Shown here: piece by piece, positions 56,063-64,000 of the stretch
How positions within the stretch are numbered: position 1 is the stretch's first letter
Layout of the letters: each line of letters starts with the position of its first letter
Source: Sphingobacterium hotanense
GTDB lineage: Bacteria > Bacteroidota > Bacteroidia > Sphingobacteriales > Sphingobacteriaceae
Assembly (NCBI RefSeq): GCF_008274825.1
Contig: NZ_CP030848.1
Coordinates: 2,914,001 to 2,978,000, forward strand
Reading direction: 5' to 3'
Length of the DNA stretch: 64,000 nt
Made by a program: the position numbers and the translations under genes
The notes under the pieces: model-generated
Databases searched by the model: none
What the model was told of the DNA's origin: nothing
Seen by the model: only the letters and a program-made list of their open reading frames with translations

Positions 56063-58522
56063 CTATTGAATGATTATCTTCTTAAAATCACGGTCTAATT
56101 GTACATAGGATCGTCCTTCTGCATCTGTTTTAAAATCAATTTTTAAACCGTCGACAACCAATTGCTTCGGTGTAAACGGTAAGCCTACAAGATATAGATC
56201 GAACGTGCTATAGTTCGGCGTATATAAGCCTTGCTCGCCTTGACGAATACTTACCGAGGCGGCTTGCCCTTCAGCAATAAAATGCTTATCCATGTAGACG
56301 TCTTGCTCGTAAGCAAAGGTGTCCCCATGATCCGAATACACATAAGAGTCGCAGGATTGCTCGGCGAAATAATAGGTCAATTTTAAGGACTCAATCTTTT
56401 GCTCTCCCGTATATTGCATCACTGGGAACTCCGGAACTATGGCACCTCCGCGAACAAAGAATGGCATCTCGTCCAATGGTGTATCGATTTGATGTTCCTG
56501 ACTTCCGGCATAAGTTTGGTTATTGAAATAATAATACCAAGTGCCCTCCGGCAGATAGACAACTTTATTTAACTGTCCCGGGTGCAATACAGGCGAAACC
56601 AATAAATGATCGCCAAACATAAATTCTTCTTCGCGTTGAAGGTTCTTGGCGATATGTTGCTCCAATAACGCAATTGGTCTCAATATCGGGTCGCCGTATT
56701 TGTGTTGTTGCCAAAATACACTGTAGATATATGGCAATAGTTTATATCGTAATTCAATAAATTTCTTACAGATAACCTCCCACTCCGGACCGAAGCTCCA
56801 CGGCTCACGATCGCGGGTATCTCCTGCTGAGTGCACGCGCATAAAGGGTGAGAAAACACCAAACTGCATCCAACGTGTATATAGTTCGCCATCTGGTTCG
56901 CCTGTGAATCCGCCAATATCCGTACCGCAGAACGACATACCGGAAACCGATAACCGCTGCAATTGCAACGTACCGATGCGCAAATGTTCCCAGGTAGCAA
57001 TATTATCCCCTGTCCACACCGAAGAGTAACGCTGTGTGCCCGAATAGGCAGCACGTGTAATCGTAAATGGTCGCTTGTTACGGTATAATTTCTTCAATCC
57101 CTCGTAAGTCGCTCGAACCATCTGCATCCCGTAGATATTATGGGCTTTGCGATGCGAACCGCGGTGCCCTTCGAATTGATGACGGACATCGTCTGGGAAA
57201 GTTCCTCGACCAAATACAGCCGGCTCGTTCATATCATTCCAAAAGCCAGCTACTCCATCTTCTACCAAGCCTTTATACAAGGTTCCCCACCAAGTGCGAA
57301 CTTCGGGGTTGGTGAAGTCCGGAAATTGACAGCGACCAGGCCATACAAATCCTTCCATAAAATAATCATCCCCGCGTCGGCAGAAGTAATTATTCTCCTT
57401 ACCCTGCTTAAATACCCAATACTGATCATCGACCTTGATTCCAGGATCGATCATAACTACGGTCTTAAAGCCATCAGCCGCTAAATCAGCAATCATCTTC
57501 TTGGGATCAGGAAAGTAACGCTTATTCCAAGTGAAACAACGGTATCCGTCCATATAGTCGATGTCGAGATAAATGGCATCGCAGGGGATCTCACGTTTTC
57601 TAAACTCTGAGGCTACATCGCGTACCTTCGCTTCTGGATAGTAGCTCCAGCGACACTGGTGATACCCTATCCCCCATAGCGGTGGCATATAATGTGTTCC
57701 GGTAATGCTGTGGTACCGCTTCACCACATCGATCATTTTCGGACCATGGATATAATAGTATTGCAGTTCGCCTCCCTCGGACCAGAAGCTCGTTTGGTCA
57801 TGATGTTCTGCTGCGAAGTCGAAAAATGTCTTGAATGTATTATCGAAAAAGATACCATAGGCATCTCCTTGAGTAACTCCAATATAAAATGGAACCGTTT
57901 TGTAAAGTGGATCCTGATTGAAAGCGTAGGAATAGGTATCCGAATTCCAGTTTCGAACACGCTTGCCACGCAGATTCAAATTCGTCGCCTTATCCCCCAA
58001 GCCAAAGAAAACCTCATCGGCCTGTGCTTCCTTCGTACAGTACACATAATACCCACCAAAGTCCACATTTTCTTCCCAATGCATAGGCGCAAAGTCTGCA
58101 TTCAATACTTTCTCCTCCGCGCTCCCGAAAGAGATAAAGAAGTTATCCTTCTTGATAAAACAGGTTACCGCATTGGTCTTGACTTTATAGTGTGTCTCCG
58201 ATTCTTCTAATTGATAATTGACATACTCATCGGGTTTATGGTTGATAGCGTATGAAAAATCAGCTAAAAAAACACCCTCAGGTGCTAATCTGACGCGGAT
58301 AATCTCTTCCGAGACAACCTTCACCTCCACCTTCGCGCGACCATCAGTGAAATAAAATACATTCCGGTCTTGCGAAAATCCTTTGACAGTGGTTAAATAT
58401 TGTTTTTCTATCCGTGGTAAATCAAGTACAGGGTTATTGACGTGTTGCATGCCGTCTTCTAGACTTTCAGGGATAGGTATGATATCATTTGCAAACTCTT
58501 CTTTTTTGGTAGTATCAGCCAT
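56063..58522 (-). CDS. Glycoside hydrolase family 31 (alpha-glucosidase type)
   Basis: This 819-residue protein has the GH31 barrel with the nucleophile motif FWNDMNEPAVFG (about residue 425), the AIYLDIDYMDGYRCFTWN loop, and a family-typical N-terminal beta domain and proximal C-terminal beta domain. No signal peptide is seen, so it is probably cytoplasmic. Heading the glycogen operon, it may trim maltooligosaccharides from glycogen turnover; alpha-glucosidase activity is inferred, and other GH31 activities (alpha-xylosidase, transglucosidase) are not ruled out. Confidence 0.9.
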   Translation of the reverse strand: MADTTKKEEFANDIIPIPESLEDGMQHVNNPVLDLPRIEKQYLTTVKGFSQDRNVFYFTDGRAKVEVKVVSEEIIRVRLAPEGVFLADFSYAINHKPDEYVNYQLEESETHYKVKTNAVTCFIKKDNFFISFGSAEEKVLNADFAPMHWEENVDFGGYYVYCTKEAQADEVFFGLGDKATNLNLRGKRVRNWNSDTYSYAFNQDPLYKTVPFYIGVTQGDAYGIFFDNTFKTFFDFAAEHHDQTSFWSEGGELQYYYIHGPKMIDVVKRYHSITGTHYMPPLWGIGYHQCRWSYYPEAKVRDVASEFRKREIPCDAIYLDIDYMDGYRCFTWNKRYFPDPKKMIADLAADGFKTVVMIDPGIKVDDQYWVFKQGKENNYFCRRGDDYFMEGFVWPGRCQFPDFTNPEVRTWWGTLYKGLVEDGVAGFWNDMNEPAVFGRGTFPDDVRHQFEGHRGSHRKAHNIYGMQMVRATYEGLKKLYRNKRPFTITRAAYSGTQRYSSVWTGDNIATWEHLRIGTLQLQRLSVSGMSFCGTDIGGFTGEPDGELYTRWMQFGVFSPFMRVHSAGDTRDREPWSFGPEWEVICKKFIELRYKLLPYIYSVFWQQHKYGDPILRPIALLEQHIAKNLQREEEFMFGDHLLVSPVLHPGQLNKVVYLPEGTWYYYFNNQTYAGSQEHQIDTPLDEMPFFVRGGAIVPEFPVMQYTGEQKIESLKLTYYFAEQSCDSYVYSDHGDTFAYEQDVYMDKHFIAEGQAASVSIRQGEQGLYTPNYSTFDLYLVGLPFTPKQLVVDGLKIDFKTDAEGRSYVQLDRDFKKIIIQ

Positions 58523-58721
58523 CTTTTCCTAATTCATTTGGAGATATTAACAGTTATTTTTGTTCGATTTAAATTACGATATATTTTAGAAAAACCACTA
58601 TCGCAGATAGAAATCTTTTGAATATGGCAAAAAAAAGTACAACTCTAGCTACCTATCTAAAGAAGATTTCGTTAAGAATTTGTAAAGGAAACATATGACA
58701 TATTAAATACATAAAAATGCT

Positions 58722-58729
58722 TACCTTTG
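58722..58729 (+). promoter_or_regulatory. TAnnTTTG -7 element for queA
   Basis: TACCTTTG lies about 62 bases before the queA ATG at 58791, leaving a leader of about 55 bases that contains a hairpin. Confidence 0.6.
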
Positions 58730-58732
58730 TAA

Positions 58733-58764
58733 GCCTTATTAAATTCTAGCCCCAGTAAGGCTAG
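58733..58764 (+). other. Leader with mutually exclusive hairpins upstream of queA
   Basis: CTAGCC at 58746-58751 can pair with GGCTAG at 58759-58764 (loop CCAGTAA). AGCCTTA at 58732-58738 can alternatively pair with TAAGGCT at 58756-58762. The two share bases 58759-58762, so they exclude each other. No known riboswitch class was matched with confidence. Confidence 0.4.
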
Positions 58765-58790
58765 AGGGTCTAATATTGTCATTATTTAAA

Positions 58791-59840
58791 ATGAAATTAT
58801 CACAATTCAACTTTAATTTACCTGAATCTTTACTTGCCTCTGAACCATCTGAACAAAGAGACGAATCGCGTCTTATGGTTTTACACCGTGACAGTGGAAA
58901 AATTGAGCACAAAATCTTCAAGGACGTTTTAGATTATTTTGATGATAAAGATGTAATGATCTTAAATAACACCAAGGTATTCCCTGCCCGTATGTACGGA
59001 AACAAAGAGAAAACCGGTGCTACAATTGAAGTATTCTTATTGCGTGAGTTGAACAAAGAACTTCGTTTATGGGATGTATTAGTAGATCCTGCTCGTAAAA
59101 TCCGTGTAGGAAACAAACTATACTTCGGCGATGACGACTTACTTGTTGCTGAGGTAGTAGATAATACGACATCTAGAGGACGTACCATCCGTTTCTTATT
59201 TGACGGTACAGACGAAGAATTCCGCAAAAACATTGAAATCCTAGGGGAAACACCTCTTCCTAAATATATCAAACGTAAAGCAACACCAGAGGATAAATTC
59301 CGCTACCAGACGATCTACGCGAAAAACGAAGGTGCCGTAGCAGCTCCGACAGCTGGTTTGCACTTCTCGCGCGAATTGATGAAGCGCCTAGAGCTTAAAG
59401 GGGTTGAGTTTGCTGAAGTAACATTGCACGTTGGTCTTGGTACTTTCCGTACAGTGGAGGTAGAAGATTTAACAAAGCATAAAATGGACTCTGAGCAATT
59501 CATCATTACGGATGAAGCGGCTAAATTGGTAAATAAGGGTATTGATAATAAACGTAAGATATGTGCGGTAGGTACAACATCTATGCGCGCGATCGAGTCT
59601 TCGGTATCTGCTGACAAACACTTGAAAGCAGCGAACGATTGGACAAGCAAGTTCATCTACCCTCCTTACGATTTCAGTATCGCAAACTCAATGATTACTA
59701 ACTTCCACACGCCACAGTCTACCTTATTGGTAATGATTGCTGCATTCGCAGGTTATGAGAATACTATGAATGCTTATGAAGTTGCTGTAAAAGAGAAATA
59801 CCGTTTCTATTCATACGGCGATGCGATGTTAATTATCTAA
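58791..59840 (+). CDS. queA: tRNA preQ1(34) S-adenosylmethionine ribosyltransferase-isomerase
   Basis: This 349-residue enzyme transfers the ribosyl part of S-adenosylmethionine to preQ1 in tRNA in queuosine synthesis. It has the family start ([30 protein letters not shown]), [29 protein letters not shown] and the C-terminal [21 protein letters not shown] frame opens at 58776, but the ATG at 58791 is normal for the family. A short perfect palindromic terminator follows. Confidence 0.95.
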   Translation: MKLSQFNFNLPESLLASEPSEQRDESRLMVLHRDSGKIEHKIFKDVLDYFDDKDVMILNNTKVFPARMYGNKEKTGATIEVFLLRELNKELRLWDVLVDPARKIRVGNKLYFGDDDLLVAEVVDNTTSRGRTIRFLFDGTDEEFRKNIEILGETPLPKYIKRKATPEDKFRYQTIYAKNEGAVAAPTAGLHFSRELMKRLELKGVEFAEVTLHVGLGTFRTVEVEDLTKHKMDSEQFIITDEAAKLVNKGIDNKRKICAVGTTSMRAIESSVSADKHLKAANDWTSKFIYPPYDFSIANSMITNFHTPQSTLLVMIAAFAGYENTMNAYEVAVKEKYRFYSYGDAMLII

Positions 59841-59861
59841 GAATATAGCATAAAGAAAATA

Positions 59862-59885
59862 AAAAGGAGGCCTAGGCCTCCTTTT
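59862..59885. terminator. Palindromic terminator between queA and ispD
   Basis: AAAAGGAGGCC/GGCCTCCTTTT (centre TA) is a perfect 24-base palindrome 21 bases after queA. Its right end is 12 bases before the ispD -7 element, so ispD must use its own promoter. Confidence 0.75.
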
Positions 59886-59896
59886 CTGTTATTTAC

Positions 59897-59904
59897 TATC
59901 TTTG
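59897..59904 (+). promoter_or_regulatory. TAnnTTTG -7 element for ispD
   Basis: TATCTTTG is followed by TCTTT and the ATG at 59910. It lies right after the queA terminator. Confidence 0.65.
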
Positions 59905-59909
59905 TCTTT

Positions 59910-60605
59910 ATGAACCAAAACTTTGTTATCATTGTTGCCGCGGGTAGCGGTTCGCGCATGTCTAGCGATCTTCCAAAACAATATATGTTGCTAGCCACTA
60001 AGCCTATCCTCATGCATACCATAGCGAAGTTCGCCGAGGCAAACATTCAAGCCAAGATCATCCTGGTTATTTCAGAAAATATGCAGACTTTCTGGAAAGA
60101 ACAATGCAAGGAATATGGTTTCGAAATTCCCCATCAAATATGCTACGGCGGCGCCAGCAGATTTCAGAGTGTAAGAAATGGATTACGTTACATACAAAAT
60201 ACCTATCAACTATCTCCCGGCGATGTGATTGGCGTACATGACGCTGCAAGACCCCTCGTATCTCAGACATTAATCGAAAACCTATATCAAACCTGTTGTA
60301 CGGAAAATCCAGCAATTATCCCTGCCGTTCAGAGCAGCAACTCTGTTCGATTAGGTAATTTGAAAGAAAATATAGCGGTAGATAGAGATCAGGTGTGGTT
60401 GGTTCAGACGCCTCAGGTATTTGAAGCATGCCTATTCCAAGAGGCTTATAAACAGAAAGAGGAAACCACGTTTACGGACGATGCCTCAGTAATAGAAAAA
60501 ATGAGCAACGGCTTAACCATCTATCCAGGTGATCATAAGAATATTAAAATCACCTTTAAGGAAGATATCGCCATTGCTCAATATTACTTAAATAATACTA
60601 TTTAA
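59910..60605 (+). CDS. ispD: 2-C-methyl-D-erythritol 4-phosphate cytidylyltransferase
   Basis: This 231-residue enzyme joins CTP and methylerythritol phosphate in the MEP route to isoprenoids. The N terminus IIVAAGSGSRMSSDLPKQYMLL carries the CTP-binding GSGxRM and KQY motifs, with VHDAARPLVS in the middle and TFTDDASVIEKM near residue 190. Length is normal. Directly preceded by a terminator and its own promoter. Confidence 0.96.
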   Translation: MNQNFVIIVAAGSGSRMSSDLPKQYMLLATKPILMHTIAKFAEANIQAKIILVISENMQTFWKEQCKEYGFEIPHQICYGGASRFQSVRNGLRYIQNTYQLSPGDVIGVHDAARPLVSQTLIENLYQTCCTENPAIIPAVQSSNSVRLGNLKENIAVDRDQVWLVQTPQVFEACLFQEAYKQKEETTFTDDASVIEKMSNGLTIYPGDHKNIKITFKEDIAIAQYYLNNTI

Positions 60606-60611
60606 GCTCAT

Positions 60612-60764
60612 TTAAGCGTTTCCTCGAATAACTCTTAATAAAACGACAATAACAGCAATTACCAATAAAATGTGGATGATACCACCTGTAGCATAACCTC
60701 CTAAGAAGCTAATTGCCCAGATAATTACTAAGATTACAGCGATTAAATACAAAATATTTCCCAT
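60612..60764 (-). CDS. Lmo0937-type small membrane protein
   Basis: A 50-residue protein on the minus strand, too short for most gene finders. It begins MGNILYLIAVILVIIWAISF, continues with a GGYATGGIIH loop and a second hydrophobic stretch LLVIAVIVVLLRVIR, ending NA. Two-span proteins with this layout are widely annotated as Lmo0937 family, often in stress-inducible loci. Its stop codon is 6 bases from the stop of convergent ispD. Confidence 0.8.
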   Translation of the reverse strand: MGNILYLIAVILVIIWAISFLGGYATGGIIHILLVIAVIVVLLRVIRGNA

Positions 60765-60898
60765 AGTAGTAAAGTTTTGATTTGTTTTAAATTATTTAAA
60801 CATATTATCAACTTTCTAACAACTCATATGATAAAAGGTTTGCAACAAGCTGTTAAATTTTTAAAAAAATTTGTCTCGACTCAATAAATGGAGCAGTA

Positions 60899-61111
60899 CT
60901 TAGTATTAAGTAGTTAGTAATTAGACCTATGGCGGGGACTAGATGTTAGGTATAAGATTTCAGATATAAGAGTATGGTTTTTAGTTTTGAACCAGGAAAG
61001 AAAGGATTTAAGGATTGGCAGGATCGGGTAAAGTATGGGATGATGACATTTACATCGTAATTGTGTGTTTCAGGAGACGTTTAGTGAAACGTCTCTACGC
61101 GGTGGTTGTGT
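60899..61111. repeat. Composite palindromic element, copy 4, left half (split by IS256)
   Basis: Left of the insertion sequence lie the outer motif AGTTAGTAATTAGACCTATG (60908-60934), short ATATAAGA-type repeats (60942-60971), a GAACCAGGAAAGAAAGGATT arm (60989-61027) and a GACGTTTAGTGAAACGTC hairpin (61075-61096). The matching arms lie right of the IS at 62588-62630 and 62523-62550, in inverted orientation, so the IS lies inside the palindrome. Confidence 0.75.
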
Positions 61112-62447
61112 AACATGAACTGTGTCAATGGGGAATTAACCTAAACCTAAAAGCTCTTATCTAGCCTGATTCTATCACCAAATTTAATGTAGAGTTGGGA
61201 TATCGTCAGTGCCCAGTTATGTGCGGGCATAGTCCATTTTTTGGAAATATCCTTGATGATCAAATACATCAGTTTTAAGAGCGCCTGTTCTGAGTTGAAA
61301 GCTCCCTTTGTCTTGGTTATCTTTCTGATCTGTCGATGCATCCCCTCGATGGGGTTAGTCGTATATATAATCTTTCGTATCTGCTGATCATATTCGAAGA
61401 AGGTGGAAAGATTTACCCAATTTTCCAGCCATGACTTAACTGCTAGAGGATATTTCTTCCCCCATTTTTCCTCGAACAACAGCAGGTTCTCATAACCCAT
61501 TTCTTCATTGACCGCTCTGTAGATTGGTTTCATGTCGGCTATTACTTCCCTTTTGTCCTTATCTGTCACATAGCGTATGCTCGAACGGATCTGATGAACA
61601 ACACAGAGCTGGATCCTGGTCTTTGGAAATATGGCCTCTATAGCTTCAGGGAAGCCCTTAAGCCCGTCAATACAGGCAATCAGGATATCCTCAACACCGC
61701 GTTGCTTTAGGTCCGTAAGAACCGAAAGCCAAAATTTAGCGCCCTCATGTTCTGAACTATAAAGCCCGATCAGGTCTTTACGACCATCCATACCTATACC
61801 CAATATATTGTAGATGGCTCTTGATTCTACCGTTCCGTTCTGACGAACCTTATAGTGCATGCAGTCCAGAAATACAAAAGGATAAACAGCTTCTAAGGGG
61901 CGACTTCGCCATTCATTGACAGCAGGCATGACGCTTTCGGTAATCCGAGAAATCTCTGTCGCGGAAATCTCCATAGCATACATTTCGCGGATGAAATCGC
62001 TGATAGCACGCATGCTCATACCTTTGGCATACATACTCAAAACATGACCTTCTAACTGTTCTGTAATGATTAATTGGCGTTTGGGGACAATCTTAGGCTC
62101 GAACGTTCCAGATCGATCGCGGCTCGTCTCCAACTCGAAGGTGCCCGTATGCGGACCCCGGACCGTCTTTTTGGTCTTGCCGTTCCTACGATTACTATTG
62201 CCTGAGGCTTTTTCTTCTTCAAGATGGTTGTCCATCTCGCCCGAAAGCATCGATTCCAATAAATGTTTCATCAGGGGCGCCAGAACGCCGTCATTGGGAG
62301 ATAGGCTCTTGCCTTCGGATAATCCTTGAAGCGCTTCTTCCTTGAAGCGTTCAAAGTCAAATGGGGTCTTTTCTTTCATGACCGTATCGTTTGAATAATT
62401 GAATATAATGAATTACATCTAATTATTCCCCTGACACAGTTCAGGTT
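61112..62447 (-). mobile_element. IS256-family insertion sequence (intact-looking)
   Basis: An approximately 1.34-kb insertion sequence with one transposase gene. Its ends read AACATGAACTGTGTCA on the left (61112-61127) and, inverted, AACCTGAACTGTGTCA on the right (62432-62447), with a further GGGGAAT shared after them; these are the terminal inverted repeats. The exact outer boundary may be a few bases inside. No 8-9 bp target duplication is evident. A 13-base direct repeat, GTCTCTACGCGGT, flanks both sides (61091-61103, 62451-62463), but it belongs to the surrounding repeat element. Confidence 0.8.
61147..62379 (-). CDS. IS256-family transposase
   Basis: A 410-residue DDE transposase of the mutator/IS256 type. 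Key parts are VFLDCMHYKVR (first Asp, about residue 170), ILIACIDGLKGFPEAIEAIFPKT (second Asp), the LCVVHQIRSSIRYV motif typical of the family, and TTNPIEGMHRQIRKITK near the C terminus. The first 80 residues show a Lys/Arg-rich DNA-binding start. It appears intact from MKEKTPFDFERF to its stop at 61147. It lies in an insertion sequence inside a composite repeat element. Confidence 0.92.
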   Translation of the reverse strand: MKEKTPFDFERFKEEALQGLSEGKSLSPNDGVLAPLMKHLLESMLSGEMDNHLEEEKASGNSNRRNGKTKKTVRGPHTGTFELETSRDRSGTFEPKIVPKRQLIITEQLEGHVLSMYAKGMSMRAISDFIREMYAMEISATEISRITESVMPAVNEWRSRPLEAVYPFVFLDCMHYKVRQNGTVESRAIYNILGIGMDGRKDLIGLYSSEHEGAKFWLSVLTDLKQRGVEDILIACIDGLKGFPEAIEAIFPKTRIQLCVVHQIRSSIRYVTDKDKREVIADMKPIYRAVNEEMGYENLLLFEEKWGKKYPLAVKSWLENWVNLSTFFEYDQQIRKIIYTTNPIEGMHRQIRKITKTKGAFNSEQALLKLMYLIIKDISKKWTMPAHNWALTISQLYIKFGDRIRLDKSF

Positions 62448-62765
62448 ACAGTCTCTACGCGGTTCGTCATGATTAACGCCTTTATAGTTCAAAATTGTAT
62501 AGAAGTCAATTGGACGCCAATGCGTAAAGACGTTTCACTAAACGTCTCCTATAAAAAATACAATCCATCCCTTCATATGTCACTATACCCGATCCTGCCA
62601 ATCCTTAAATCCTTCCTTTCCTGGTTCAAAGACAAGTGATCCTTCCTTTCTTCAAAAATAGTACTAACTACCAACTACTAGTCAAACCCCTTTCAAACCC
62701 AATGTAAACCCAATACAAACCCCAATCAAACCCGCTCCAGAAGGGCTATGAAAGGGCTCTACAAT
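62448..62765. repeat. Composite palindromic element, copy 4, right half
   Basis: Right of the IS are a GTCTCTACGCGG copy, the inverted GACGTTTCACTAAACGTC hairpin (62523-62550), the inverted GGATTTAAGGATTGGCAGG arm (62588-62630), a partial outer motif (TACTAACTACCAACTACTA, 62662-62680) and CAAACCC-type repeats ending in AGAAGGGCTATGAAAGGGC (62684-62765). The order is inverted relative to the left half, as in copy 1. Confidence 0.75.
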
Positions 62766-62849
62766 GGTTATGCAAGGCCTTAGTTCAAAACAAGGTATAA
62801 CTAGCCCCTGAACAGGGCGAGAACTTAAAAAAAGAAGATCAGGATTGCT

Positions 62850-63620
62850 TTATTCAGCGATATCGATCGCTAAGCCATCATAGGCAACGAAGACGCCATC
62901 GGGCAGATCTTTTTGTATATCTTGATGCTTACCGAAGCGGTGGCTGATATGCGTTAAATAGGTTTGCTCGGGAGCAATGCGCTTAACGACATCGAGGGCT
63001 TCGTCCAAGGTGAGATGGGAAATATGCGGATCTTTCTGCAGGGCATTGAGCACTAAAACCTTTACTCCTGCGAGCAAGGCATAGGATTCGTCGGAGATGG
63101 TTTTCGCATCGGTAATGTAGGCGAAGTCGCCAAGACGAAAACCGAGAACGGGCATTTTGAAGTGCATAACTTCAATTGGAAGTATGGATGCGCCGTAAAG
63201 TTCAAAGGCTTGACCGGCTACTATTTCCTCCAATTCCAATTGAGGCACTCCCGGATATTTATATTCGCTAAAAGCGTAATAGAATTCCTTTCTTAAAGCG
63301 TCGTGTGTAGCCTTATTGGAATAGATAGGGATAGACTGCTGCTGTTGGTAGTTGTAGGCGCGCACGTCGTCCAAACCGGCAATATGATCTTTATGGGAAT
63401 GCGTCATCAGAACTGCATCCAAACGATCCACATGCTGACGCAACATTTGATAGCGGAAATCGGGACCTGTATCAATGACTACAGCATGCTCATTATATTC
63501 CATGAGGATAGACGACCGCAAGCGATTGTCCTTTTTATCTGTAGATTGACATACAGGGCAATGGCACGCAATAACGGGCACACCCTGCGAAGTACCGGTA
63601 CCTAAAAATGTTACTCTCAA
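62850..63620 (-). CDS. Metallo-beta-lactamase-fold hydrolase (PhnP/RNase-Z-like)
   Basis: A 256-residue MBL-fold enzyme with THSHKDHIAG (HxHxDH zinc site, about residue 75), the N-terminal GTGTSQGVPVIACHCPVC motif with three Cys and the later ILPIEVMHFKM and FAYITDAKT segments. The N-terminal layout is like PhnP (phosphodiesterase) proteins. It likely cleaves a phosphodiester, but the substrate is unknown. Its 5' end overlaps the small upstream gene by 4 bases. Confidence 0.88.
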   Translation of the reverse strand: MRVTFLGTGTSQGVPVIACHCPVCQSTDKKDNRLRSSILMEYNEHAVVIDTGPDFRYQMLRQHVDRLDAVLMTHSHKDHIAGLDDVRAYNYQQQQSIPIYSNKATHDALRKEFYYAFSEYKYPGVPQLELEEIVAGQAFELYGASILPIEVMHFKMPVLGFRLGDFAYITDAKTISDESYALLAGVKVLVLNALQKDPHISHLTLDEALDVVKRIAPEQTYLTHISHRFGKHQDIQKDLPDGVFVAYDGLAIDIAE

Positions 63621-63889
63621 ATCGTCTCTATCGTCTTTTTAATATTTGTATAAAAGGGCTGTAGCTTTTCACTAATCAGCGATTCGTCAACCTCTATACC
63701 TTGTAATATCTGTAAAAGTGATTGTACTTTCATGTCCACACTGGAAAACTTGTTAACAACCACCACCTTAGAGGTTTGTAAGATACAAGCTCCCGTACGG
63801 AAGGATCCCTTCTCATAACGTAATTTGAAGCCTAAATCACTAAAAAGAACCTCTAACTTATCTAAACTAGTTTGTGTAAGTGGAATCAT
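63617..63889 (-). CDS. Small conserved-looking protein of unknown function
   Basis: A 90-residue cytoplasmic protein (no signal), with SLDKLEVLFSDLGFKLRYEKG and KVVVVNKFSSVDMKVQSLLQIL segments. It is followed with a 4-base overlap by the MBL hydrolase gene, suggesting joint function. No family is recognised. The region upstream (63890-63920) is AT-rich. Confidence 0.7.
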   Translation of the reverse strand: MIPLTQTSLDKLEVLFSDLGFKLRYEKGSFRTGACILQTSKVVVVNKFSSVDMKVQSLLQILQGIEVDESLISEKLQPFYTNIKKTIETI

Positions 63890-63920
63890 ATATTAATATA
63901 GACAATATAACAAAGCTGTG

Positions 63921-64000
63921 TTAAACCGTCAATTTTTTCTTGCTTTTGTTAAATAGCTTAACGTTGGAATATTCGGTCAAAAAACCTAAGCCGTAAGCGA
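63921..64000 (-). CDS. C-terminal end of a gene running off the right edge
   Basis: The last 25 codons before a TAA at 63921 read AYGLGFLTEYSNVKLF and then a basic NKSKKKLTV tail. It is the only open frame here, and the membrane-like start with a basic tail looks like the cytoplasmic end of a membrane protein. The product cannot be named from so little. Confidence 0.45.
   Translation of the reverse strand, partial: AYGLGFLTEYSNVKLFNKSKKKLTV

Noticed and set aside
57692..58210. 172-residue plus-strand ORF inside the GH31 gene
   Set aside because: It is antisense to a well-conserved GH31 coding region and has no recognisable domain or signal.
58730..58764. preQ1 riboswitch before queA
   Set aside because: The hairpins do not show the AGAGG...CCUCU helix and A-rich tail of class I or another class I can identify.

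Overview
The window looks like a chromosomal segment of a Bacteroidota bacterium, most likely Sphingobacteriaceae (Sphingobacterium-like). The signs are a SusC/SusD pair with DUF4302 and zinc-metallohydrolase lipoproteins, a TonB receptor/DUF4249 pair, many short-signal lipoproteins, and a Bacteroidota-type TAnnTTTG -7 promoter element upstream of many genes in place of Shine-Dalgarno sequences. The organism name is inference; no rRNA or tRNA gene was seen.

Layout. 1-1421: the 5' part of trxB and a DnaQ-like exonuclease. 1549-4832: a compact four-gene operon encoding a small Cys-rich protein, an MbnP-like copper-binding lipoprotein, an MbnH-like di-heme peroxidase and a CDICGCG outer-membrane protein. 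4856-6510: SRPBCC protein and pyrE, divergent from a Nudix hydrolase. 6914-13199: NhaC antiporter, a possible 29-residue peptide, AGCS symporter and uncharacterised envelope proteins. 13541-14113: ECF sigma factor. 14176-23035: a minus-strand SusC/SusD nutrient-uptake operon in which both the SusC gene and one DUF4302 gene are frameshifted. 23227-34665: ABC-F ATPase, AAA+ ATPase, two GNAT enzymes, an ABC exporter whose permease is fused to an M1 aminopeptidase, M48 protease, plsY and nadC. 35320-40446: gpmI, TerC, apt, HhH protein and a polysaccharide deacetylase. 40443-49422: DUF4249/TonB receptor pair, esterase, secreted proteins and a large FAD/Fe-S oxidoreductase. 49750-51391: Lrp regulator plus DMT exporter. 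51427-58522: glycogen operon (GH31, glgB, glgA, glgC). 58791-60605: queA and ispD. 60612-64000: a tiny membrane protein, an IS256-family element, an MBL hydrolase and a small unknown protein.

The most striking non-coding feature is a family of composite intergenic elements. They combine several modules: a roughly 27-bp terminal inverted motif containing AGTTAGTATTTAGACCTA, long palindromes built on ACCAGGAAAGGAAGGAT and centred on GGATCC, CAAACCC-type hairpins, and ATATTAGA-type short repeats. They occur at 6513-6842, 10166-10199, 24890-25334, 31797-32220 and 60899-62765. Every copy lies downstream of a gene 3' end and several lie between convergent genes. The last copy is split by the IS256-type element. 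One copy carries a four-unit 47-bp tandem array, and one supplies the stop codon of a neighbouring gene.

Several plus- and minus-strand genes (pyrE, the Cys-rich protein, abcF, gpmI, lrp, ispD) start only 4-8 bases after a -7 element, which implies leaderless or nearly leaderless mRNAs. Where the upstream-most ORF start was TTG or lay upstream of such a promoter, the start was moved inward, as explained per gene.
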